Assembly (NCBI GenBank): GCA_937926195.1 | Contig: CALEXZ010000173.1 | Coordinates: 1-40,790, forward strand | Length of the DNA stretch: 40,790 bases | Reading direction: 5' to 3' | Source: an uncultured Actinomyces sp. | GTDB taxonomy: Bacteria > Actinomycetota > Actinomycetes > Actinomycetales > Actinomycetaceae | Shown here: positions 15,717 to 22,234 of the stretch, in pieces | Layout: every line of letters starts with the position of its first letter | Position numbering within the stretch: the first letter of the stretch is position 1 | Translations under genes and position numbers: made by a program | Notes under the pieces: generated by a model | What the model saw: only the letters and a program-made list of their open reading frames with translations | What the model was told of the DNA's origin: nothing | Databases searched by the model: none

Positions 15717-16979
15717 TCAGCCCGCCCCCAGCGGGACGGAGAGGACCACGGTGAAACGCTGTCCGGCGTCGACGGTGAGGATCCCGCCCAGGGCCTCCAC
15801 CCGCCGTCGGGCACCCGACAGCCCCAGACCGCTGGTGAGCGCCTGCGCCTCCTCGCCTGTGACGGCCACCGCGTTGGAGGCCATCGCCTCCAGACTTGCG
15901 CCGTCGGACTCGACGAGCAGCCGGGCCGAGCCCGGTGCCGCGTACTTGCTCATGTTGACCACGAGCTCGCCCAGGACCCGCACGAGCTGCTGGCGCACAC
16001 CCGGCGTGACCTCCTCACGCTCCAGCGCCTCCAGCCCCGAGGCCTCCAGCACCACCCCGCGCGCCGCCAGGAGCCTGCGGGCCTCCTCCACGACCTCCGC
16101 CAGCGGGCGCGGCGCCGCCGAGGCCAGTACGTCGAAGCCCGCCCCTCCGGCGACCTTCCCCATGGCCCGCAGGCTGGAGCGCAGCTGCTCGACGGCCACG
16201 CGCACCGAGGCCGTCATCGCCGCCAGTTCCTCGGCCATGCTGTCCTGGGGGCTGGCCGACATCCGGGCCTGCTCGGCGACCATGACCGCGTGGGTGAGGT
16301 CGCGCACCACCGTGTCGTGCAGCTCGGAGACCACGAGGAGGCGCTGGCGCTCCAGGTCCGCCTCGAAGCGGCGCGCACCGGCGTCGGACTGTGCCCGCGG
16401 CGCCCGCAGCAGCTCGGCGACCACCAGGCAGGCCGTCCCGAGCACGAGCACGTAGATGTAGTAGCTGCCCAGGAAGCTCTGGACGTCGAAGCTGTAGTAC
16501 TCGGGGTAGCTCTCGCGCTGCGTCGGCCCGATGACCCACAGGTACGCGCCGAGCTCCTCCAGGACGCCGGCGGTGACCGTCGCGTAGGCGGCCGCCCGGG
16601 GAAAGCCCCGGCTGACGAGCACGCAGGCGCACAGCCACGGCAGGAAGACGGACACGAGGAGCATCTGGCTGGTCTCCGCGAAGTGCACGGCCGGCCCGAG
16701 GACGAGGGCCGCCCCGGCGGCCACCAGCGGGCACACGGAGATGAGGGCGGCGCAGGCCCCGCTGAGCAGGGTGAGGGCGACGCCCGGGCCGGTGAGGAAG
16801 GAGAACTGGGTGAGCGACGCGAGGGTCAGCAGCACGGCACAGGCCACGCACAGCAGGTGGGTGCGGCGGGTGGGCCCCCAGGTGGTGAAACGGCTAGTGG
16901 CCAGCAGCCCCGTGGTCCTTGTCCGACGGCGCGCCCGGCCCCCGGCAGCGTCCTGGGGCCCGGGGGATGTCGTGAGCAC
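15717..16979 (-). CDS. sensor histidine kinase, NarL/DesK type, membrane-bound
   Basis: The 420-residue protein has five or six transmembrane helices within about 41-191 and no large extracellular domain, so it may sense a membrane-associated signal. The HisKA_3-type phosphoacceptor motif ELHDTVVRDLTHA puts the active histidine at residue 221. The ATPase domain has an N-box-like ELVVNMSKYA and the G-box SGLGLSGARRRVEALGG. A GTG start at 16979 is chosen because GAGGAGG lies eight bases before it; the more distal in-frame start would overlap the divergent regulator promoter. Its partner is the divergent response regulator, 39 bases away. Together with the nearby exporter it probably forms a drug- or peptide-stress response module. 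Confidence 0.85.
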   Translation of the reverse strand: MLTTSPGPQDAAGGRARRRTRTTGLLATSRFTTWGPTRRTHLLCVACAVLLTLASLTQFSFLTGPGVALTLLSGACAALISVCPLVAAGAALVLGPAVHFAETSQMLLVSVFLPWLCACVLVSRGFPRAAAYATVTAGVLEELGAYLWVIGPTQRESYPEYYSFDVQSFLGSYYIYVLVLGTACLVVAELLRAPRAQSDAGARRFEADLERQRLLVVSELHDTVVRDLTHAVMVAEQARMSASPQDSMAEELAAMTASVRVAVEQLRSSLRAMGKVAGGAGFDVLASAAPRPLAEVVEEARRLLAARGVVLEASGLEALEREEVTPGVRQQLVRVLGELVVNMSKYAAPGSARLLVESDGASLEAMASNAVAVTGEEAQALTSGLGLSGARRRVEALGGILTVDAGQRFTVVLSVPLGAG

Positions 16980-17006
16980 GGTCGTCGCCTCCTCTTTGCT
17001 GACGGC

Positions 17007-17012
17007 TAGCAT
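17007..17012 (+). promoter_or_regulatory. -10 box of the response regulator, leaderless type
   Basis: TAGCAT stands six bases before the ATG at 17019. There is no ribosome binding site in between, consistent with transcription starting at the start codon. The box lies in the 39-base divergent gap with the kinase gene. Confidence 0.45.
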
Positions 17013-17018
17013 CCTGTC

Positions 17019-17690
17019 ATGTCCTCCTCCGACTCGGTCTCTGCCTCTGCACGCCCCGTGAGGGTCGCCATTGTCGACGACGACGCCTTCGTGCTCACGG
17101 CCCTGCGCGGCTACCTGGGGGCGGACGACAGGATCGAGGTGACCTCGACCTTCTCGCGCGCCGCCGACGCCCTCGCCTTCCTGCGGCGGGTGCCCGTCGA
17201 CGTCCTGCTCACCGACGTGCGCATGCCCGGCATGGACGGACTTGAGCTGCTTGCCCGCGTGCGCCAGGAGCACCCGGGTCTTGCCGTCGTCGTCCTGACC
17301 TCCTTCGACGACGACCAGGCCATGCTCACCGCCCTGGCGGCCCAGGCCAACGGCTTCCTCCTCAAGGACGCCGCCCCCGAGGAGATCGCCCGGGCCGTGC
17401 TGGCCGCCGCCCAGGGCGGCACGACCATCTCCCCGTCCACGGCCTCGCGGCTGGTGGCCCACCACCTGCGGCCCACGAGCGTCACCGACCGTGAGGACCT
17501 CACCGGCGCCGAGCGAGAGGTCCTGACCCTGCTGTGCGAGGGCCACTCGAACGCGGAGATCGCCGAGCGGCTCGTCATCGCCGAGTCCACCGTCAAGACC
17601 CATGTCTCCAGCCTCATGAAGAAGTACGGGGCGTCCTCGCGCCTCAAGCTCGTCGTCGCCGTCCACCGCGAGCAGGACCGCCGGGGCTGA
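17019..17690 (+). CDS. response regulator, NarL/LuxR family
   Basis: The 223-residue protein has a receiver domain with acidic pocket D20-D22, phosphoacceptor D66 (LLTDVRMPGMDG), T94 (VVVLTSFDD) and K116 (FLLKDAAP). A LuxR-type helix-turn-helix follows at about 157-215 (LTGAEREVL, then NAEIAERLVIAESTVKTHVSSLMKKYG). It should bind DNA when phosphorylated by the divergent kinase. A likely target is the ABC exporter whose gene end faces this gene; the inverted repeat at 21300-21317 upstream of that exporter is a candidate site. A GTG at 17058 (VRVAIVDDD) is an alternative start. Confidence 0.92.
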   Translation: MSSSDSVSASARPVRVAIVDDDAFVLTALRGYLGADDRIEVTSTFSRAADALAFLRRVPVDVLLTDVRMPGMDGLELLARVRQEHPGLAVVVLTSFDDDQAMLTALAAQANGFLLKDAAPEEIARAVLAAAQGGTTISPSTASRLVAHHLRPTSVTDREDLTGAEREVLTLLCEGHSNAEIAERLVIAESTVKTHVSSLMKKYGASSRLKLVVAVHREQDRRG

Positions 17691-17786
17691 GGGGCTCCCA
17701 GCCCGGGCCCCGGCCCGACGGCGGTGGCGGGCCCGGCCCCCGGTCTCGCCGCCGGGGCCCGGCCCCCGGCCCGACGACGGCGGGCC

Positions 17787-17823
17787 CGCCCAGGTACGTT
17801 TCCCGGACGGGCCCACCTGGGCG
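17787..17823. terminator. hairpin between convergent regulator and permease genes
   Basis: A 9-bp inverted repeat, CGCCCAGGT (17787-17795) with ACCTGGGCG (17815-17823), has a 19-base loop and lies 3 bases past the permease stop inclusive. The preceding 90 bases are extremely GC-rich with repeated CGGCCCGACG...GCGGGCCC blocks that can fold in several ways. It is likely a terminator for both directions, but there is no T-tract. Confidence 0.4.
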
Positions 17824-17825
17824 CC

Positions 17826-20330
17826 TCAGTCGGTGGCCAGTGCGGTCACCGGGGCGACGGCCGCCGCCCGTGACGCCGGCCGCAGCGCCGCCAGCAGGCC
17901 GACGACGGCGGAGGCGACGAGCACGCCGACCAGCTGCAGCCACGGCACGGTGAGCGACAGCTCGGCCCCCTCCTGCCCCATGAGGCCCGTGACGCCCGCC
18001 TGCCCCAGGGTGACGCCGAGGACGACCCCGATGAGCCCGCCCAGCGCCGTGGTCAGCACCGCCTCGGTGAGGAACAGGGCCCGCACCTGGGTGCGAGCGG
18101 TCCCCGTGGCGCGCAGCACCCCGATCTCCCGCGTGCGCTCCAGGACGCTGACGTCGGTGGTGTTGGCCAGGCCGACCATGCTGATGATGACCGCCAGGCA
18201 CAGGATCGCACCCATCTGCTGGATGGTGCGCCAGACCTGGGAGACGAAGACCTCACGCCCGTCGGTGCCGCTGGAGACCAGCAGTCCCGTGCCGTGCAGC
18301 TGCTCGCGCACCAGCTCGGCGGGGGCGTTGGAGGAGCCGTCGCCGCTCGTGCGGGCCCACAGGGACGCCTCCGTCGGCTCCCCGCCGGTGAGCTGGTGGG
18401 CGACGGCCGGGGTGATGACCGGGCCGAAGCCGTTCTCGACGACCCGCGCAGTCAGCGTCACCGAGCCGCCCGCCCCGGTGAGGGTCACCTGGGTCCCGTC
18501 CGGGACACCGTAGATGCCGCCCAGCAGCAGGGTGGCGTCGTCCATCTGCTCCAGGCCGCGCTGTGAGCGGATCACCGGTGCGATGGCCTGCATGTCGATG
18601 CTGTGGACGGTGATGTCGCTGCTGCCCTCGGAGGAGGTCATCTCCAGGGCGATGCTGGGGACGGTCACGACCTGCTCGACGCCCTCGGTGCTCCCCACCC
18701 GCTCGGCCAGGGCCGCGGCGTCCTGGTCGGCGGCGATGCCGTCCACGCGCAGGTCGATGGGGGCGAGGCCGGACATGTAGCTGTCCATGGAGGCGCTCAC
18801 CCCGGCCACCGCGGTCAGCAGCGTGGTGGCGACGACGACCGACACGAGCAGGGAGCCCGTGGTGGCGGCCGTACGGCCGGGGTTGCGGGCCAGGTTGCGG
18901 CAGGCCAGCTGCAGGACGGGGAGCCGGTGCGCCCCGGTGAGGCGCTCGACGGCCGTGGTGGCCAGGACGACGACGAGCGGCAGGGCGATGAGCACACCGA
19001 CGACCATGAGGCAGGCGCCCGCCGCCATGATGTCCAGGACCCGCAGCAAGACCCCGCCCGTGAGGGCTGCTCCGCCCGCCCCTGCGACGACGAGCCCGAG
19101 GGCGGCGGTCACCACCCGGCGTCGGCTCAGGCGACGGTCGTCGGACGCCTTCCCGGTGAGGGCGATGAGCGGGGAGACGCGGCCCGCCTGGACGGCGGGG
19201 CGCAGCGCCGCCAGGACCGTCGCGGCGGTCGACAGGACGACGGCCAGGGCCACGGAGGTCCAGGTGATCGTCAGGTGCTGGGCGCTGAGCCCGTCGACGA
19301 CCTCGAGGCGTGACAGGAGCGTGGCGGCTCCCGCACCCAGGGCGGTTCCCAGGACGGAGCCCGCCAGGCCGATGCCCAGGGCGGTGCGCAGCACGAGCCG
19401 GCGCACCTGGGCGCGGCTGGCGCCGACGCAGCGCAGCAGGCCGGTCTGCCGGGTCTGGTGCGCCACCAGGGTGCTGAAGGTCGTAGCGATGACGATGACG
19501 GCGACGACGGCGCACACGGGAGCCAGCAGGCGCAGAATCTCCAGGGTGGCGGAGTTGAGCGCGTTGGCGTTCTGGGCGCGCAGCGAGGTGAGCTCGTCGG
19601 CCGTGTAGACGTCGGCGTCCTCGCCGAGTGCCTGGGTGAGGGCCTCGATGACGGCCTGCGGGAAGGCGCCTCCGCTGACGGTGAGGTAGACCGCCACGGG
19701 CACCTCGGACAGCCCCAGCGAGCTCCAGCCCTCCGGCGTCGTCATGATGTAGGAGTTCTGGGCGCCGAAACGCGTCATGGCGGCTGAGGGCTCGACGACG
19801 CCGACGACCGTGACGGTGGACGCGTCGGTGCCCGGGGCGGCCTCGGGGTCGGAGGTGAGGGAGACGGCGTCCCCGACGTGGATGTTGTCGCTCACCGCCA
19901 GGACGGGGGAGACGGCCACCTCGCCCGGCGCGGAGGGCAGGCGCCCCTCGACGAGCCGGGGGGACTCACCGGTGCCGGAGCTGGCGGCGCCCGGTCCCGT
20001 GACGGTGGAGGCCTCGGGGGCGAGCAGGGCGAAGACGTGGGTGTCGTAGGCGGTGCCGGGGCGGTCGATGTACATCAGCTGCTCCAGCTGGGGGCGCGCC
20101 GAGGCGACCCCCTCGACGCCCTGGGCCCGCTGCGCGATGTCCTGGGGGAGGTGGTGACCGCGCGGCGCCAGCAGGACGAGGTCGGCGCCGCCCATCGAGG
20201 CCCGGGCGGCGGCCTGAACCTGGGTGGTGAAGGAGGCGGCGAGGATGAGGACGAAGGCGGTCAGCGCGGCGCTGAGCGCGATGGCGGTGAAGGCGGCCAG
20301 GGTGCGGCGCAGGTCGAACAGGGAGGGCAT
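17826..20330 (-). CDS. ABC transporter permease, two FtsX/MacB domains
   Basis: An 834-residue integral membrane protein. The N-terminal helix (about 12-33) is followed by an extracytoplasmic segment of about 220 residues. A first FtsX domain with three helices comes next (about 255-390; CAVVAVIVIATTFSTLV, then LLRCVGASRAQVRRLVL), then a central hydrophobic part. A second extracytoplasmic segment and a second FtsX domain follow (about 705-830; REIGVLRATGTARTQVRALFL). The fused double permease is the usual partner of a MacB/LolD-type ATPase. Such systems export or remove lipids, peptides or antibiotics from the membrane. Its start overlaps the ATPase stop (TGATG). Placement beside a two-component pair suggests regulated stress resistance; the substrate is unknown. 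Confidence 0.9.
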   Translation of the reverse strand: MPSLFDLRRTLAAFTAIALSAALTAFVLILAASFTTQVQAAARASMGGADLVLLAPRGHHLPQDIAQRAQGVEGVASARPQLEQLMYIDRPGTAYDTHVFALLAPEASTVTGPGAASSGTGESPRLVEGRLPSAPGEVAVSPVLAVSDNIHVGDAVSLTSDPEAAPGTDASTVTVVGVVEPSAAMTRFGAQNSYIMTTPEGWSSLGLSEVPVAVYLTVSGGAFPQAVIEALTQALGEDADVYTADELTSLRAQNANALNSATLEILRLLAPVCAVVAVIVIATTFSTLVAHQTRQTGLLRCVGASRAQVRRLVLRTALGIGLAGSVLGTALGAGAATLLSRLEVVDGLSAQHLTITWTSVALAVVLSTAATVLAALRPAVQAGRVSPLIALTGKASDDRRLSRRRVVTAALGLVVAGAGGAALTGGVLLRVLDIMAAGACLMVVGVLIALPLVVVLATTAVERLTGAHRLPVLQLACRNLARNPGRTAATTGSLLVSVVVATTLLTAVAGVSASMDSYMSGLAPIDLRVDGIAADQDAAALAERVGSTEGVEQVVTVPSIALEMTSSEGSSDITVHSIDMQAIAPVIRSQRGLEQMDDATLLLGGIYGVPDGTQVTLTGAGGSVTLTARVVENGFGPVITPAVAHQLTGGEPTEASLWARTSGDGSSNAPAELVREQLHGTGLLVSSGTDGREVFVSQVWRTIQQMGAILCLAVIISMVGLANTTDVSVLERTREIGVLRATGTARTQVRALFLTEAVLTTALGGLIGVVLGVTLGQAGVTGLMGQEGAELSLTVPWLQLVGVLVASAVVGLLAALRPASRAAAVAPVTALATD

Positions 20331-21196
20331 CAGCGGGCCTCCCGGGTGTGACGCGCCGCCGTGCCCGGCAGCGGGACCGACGACGGGACCGGGGCGGGGG
20401 CCGGGGCCGCCGTCGGGGCGGGGCTCTGGCCCTGGGACTCCAGGCGGCCGTCACGCAGGCGGATGACCCGGTGGGTGACCGCCGCCGCCTTCTCGTCGTG
20501 GGTGACCATGACGACCGTCTGGCCCAGCTCGGTGCACATGCGCGCCAGGGTGTCCAGCAGCGAGGCGGCGGAGACCGAGTCCAGCGCGCCGGTGGGCTCG
20601 TCGGCGAAGACGACCTCCGGGCGGCTGACCAGGGCCCGGGCCACGGCCACGCGCTGCTGCTGGCCGCCGGAGAGCTCGGTGGGCCGGTGGCCCAGACGGT
20701 TGGCGATCCCCAGGATGTCGATGACGGCGTCGTACCAGGCGGTGTCGGGGCGGCGCCGCGCCAGGCGCAGCGGCAGGAGGATGTTCTCCTCGGCCGTGAG
20801 GGTGGGCAGCAGGTTGAAGGACTGGAAGATGAAGCCGAGCTGGTCGCGGCGCACGGCCGTCAGCTCCTTGTCCTTCATGCCCGCCAGGTCGCGCCCGGCG
20901 ATGAGGACGTGACCGGAGGTCGGCGAGTCCAGGCCGGCCAGGCAGTGCAGCAGGGTGGACTTGCCCGAGCCGGAGGCGCCCATGATCGCCAGGAACTGGC
21001 CGCGCGGCACGGCCAGGCTCACCCCGGCCAGGGCGTCGACGCGCGCCTCGCCGGTGCCGTAGACCTTGCGCAGGTCGCGGGCCTCGATGACAGGGGCGCC
21101 GTGGGCCGGGGTGCCGCCGGGAACCTGGTAGGGGGAGGTGTGGCGAACGGATGCTGACCGGTGCCTGCCTGCGGGGCTGGGGGACTGGTGTCTCAT
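20330..21196 (-). CDS. ABC transporter ATP-binding protein, MacB/LolD type
   Basis: The 288-residue ATPase has Walker A GASGSGKST (73-81), Q-loop FIFQSFNLLPT, signature LSGGQQQRVA, Walker B VVFADEPTGALDS and the H-loop VMVTHD. The Ala/Pro-rich tail after residue 255 and the 35-residue leader are extra to the core fold. ATG at 21196 is chosen over an upstream in-frame start because GGAGGAG lies just before it. The coupled downstream permease is its partner. It energises export by the two-FtsX permease. Confidence 0.93.
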   Translation of the reverse strand: MRHQSPSPAGRHRSASVRHTSPYQVPGGTPAHGAPVIEARDLRKVYGTGEARVDALAGVSLAVPRGQFLAIMGASGSGKSTLLHCLAGLDSPTSGHVLIAGRDLAGMKDKELTAVRRDQLGFIFQSFNLLPTLTAEENILLPLRLARRRPDTAWYDAVIDILGIANRLGHRPTELSGGQQQRVAVARALVSRPEVVFADEPTGALDSVSAASLLDTLARMCTELGQTVVMVTHDEKAAAVTHRVIRLRDGRLESQGQSPAPTAAPAPAPVPSSVPLPGTAARHTREAR

Positions 21197-21240
21197 GGTG
21201 TCTCCTCCACACGCCCAGGCGTTTCCCGGGCTCTGCATCC

Positions 21241-21269
21241 AGGCTAGGAACTGGCGTCATCGCAACGAA
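21241..21269 (-). promoter_or_regulatory. candidate promoter of the ABC exporter operon
   Basis: On the minus strand TTCGTT (21264-21269) and TAGCCT (21241-21246) are spaced 17 bases apart, giving a transcript start about 35-40 bases before the ATG at 21196. The -10 fits the actinobacterial TANNNT form; the -35 is only a partial match. Confidence 0.45.
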
Positions 21270-21299
21270 TCCACCGAAGGACGCGACCTTGCCGGCCAT

Positions 21300-21317
21300 C
21301 TCCTACCTTCGTAGGAG
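21300..21317. promoter_or_regulatory. inverted repeat, candidate regulator site between exporter and folP
   Basis: CTCCTAC (21300-21306) and GTAGGAG (21311-21317) are perfect inverted arms separated by CTTC. The site lies about 70-80 bases upstream of the expected exporter start and about 50 upstream of the folP start. The position fits an activator site for the exporter, perhaps for the NarL-type regulator; a hairpin role is also possible. Confidence 0.45.
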
Positions 21318-21352
21318 GGCCCGGGAACTGCCCGCCGTCGTGAACGTGCCGA

Positions 21353-21358
21353 TAGGCT
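21353..21358 (+). promoter_or_regulatory. -10 box of the folP operon, leaderless type
   Basis: TAGGCT lies six bases before the GTG at 21365. A second GTG at 21359 directly follows the box. There is no ribosome binding site, which favours a leaderless transcript beginning at or next to 21365. The -35 region is not recognisable. Confidence 0.5.
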
Positions 21359-21364
21359 GTGACC

Positions 21365-22234
21365 GTGAGCGCTGACGTCATCACTCCGGCTCCGCTGCCG
21401 GAGGCCCTGAACGAGGCTGCCCGTGGCGGCCGCACGCTCGTCATGGGCATCGTCAACGTCACCCCCGACTCCTTCTCCGACGGCGGCCGCTGGGCCACGA
21501 CCCAGGCGGCCGTCGCCCACGGCCTGGAGCTCATCGAGCAGGGCGCGGACATTCTCGACGTCGGCGGCGAGTCCACCCGCCCGGGCTCCGTGCGGCTGAG
21601 CGCCGAGGAGGAGCAGGCCCGCGTGCTCGACGTCGTGCGCGAGCTGGCGGCAGCGGGCGCCGCCGTCAGCGTCGACACCCTCCACGCCGCCACCGCCCGG
21701 GCCGTCGTCGAGGCGGGCGCCGTCATCGTCAACGACGTCTCCGGGGGCCTGGCGGACCCGCTCATGCACCGCGTCGTCGCCGAGACCGGCGTCGTCTACG
21801 TCTGCCAGCACTGGCGCGGCAACCCGGACACCATGGACCGCCTCACCAGCTACCCCGACAGCGTCCTCGCCGGAGTCGAGGCCGAGCTCTCCCAGCGCCT
21901 GGATGAGCTCGCCGCCGCCGGGGTCGCCCCCGAGCAGGTCGTCGTCGACCCGGGTCTGGGCTTCGCCAAGACCCATCCGCAGTCCTGGCAGCTGCTGGCC
22001 GCCACCGCCTCCCTGCGCGAGGACCTGGGGCGCCCCGTCCTCGTGGGCGCCTCCCGCAAGCGCTTCCTCGCCGCCGCCGCCCCCGACGGGGTCGGCCCCC
22101 TCGGGCGCGACGCCGCCACCACAGCCACCACCGCCCTGGCCGCCGCAGCCGGCGCCTGGGCAGTGAGAGTCCATGAGGTCCCGTCCAACCGGGACGCCGT
22201 CCGAACCGCCTCACTCTGGAAGGAACCCCGATGA
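21365..22234 (+). CDS. folP: dihydropteroate synthase
   Basis: FolP joins p-aminobenzoate to hydroxymethyl-dihydropterin pyrophosphate and is the sulfonamide target. The 289-residue TIM-barrel protein shows the family motifs in order: GIVNVTPDSFSDGG, DVGGESTRPGS, NDVSGGLADP, VVDPGLGFAKT (phosphate/pterin loop) and VGASRKRFL. Start GTG 21365 is chosen from the leaderless -10 box; GTG 21359 adds two residues. The stop overlaps the folB-folK start (ATGA). In most actinobacteria folP directly follows folE; here about 5.9 kb separates them. Confidence 0.96.
   Translation: MSADVITPAPLPEALNEAARGGRTLVMGIVNVTPDSFSDGGRWATTQAAVAHGLELIEQGADILDVGGESTRPGSVRLSAEEEQARVLDVVRELAAAGAAVSVDTLHAATARAVVEAGAVIVNDVSGGLADPLMHRVVAETGVVYVCQHWRGNPDTMDRLTSYPDSVLAGVEAELSQRLDELAAAGVAPEQVVVDPGLGFAKTHPQSWQLLAATASLREDLGRPVLVGASRKRFLAAAAPDGVGPLGRDAATTATTALAAAAGAWAVRVHEVPSNRDAVRTASLWKEPR

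Noticed and set aside
15536..15754. Short plus-strand frame containing MKLEVYLSDCTLL downstream of folE
   Set aside because: It runs into the end of the kinase gene, has no family resemblance, and includes the AT-rich palindrome; chance frame or decayed remnant.
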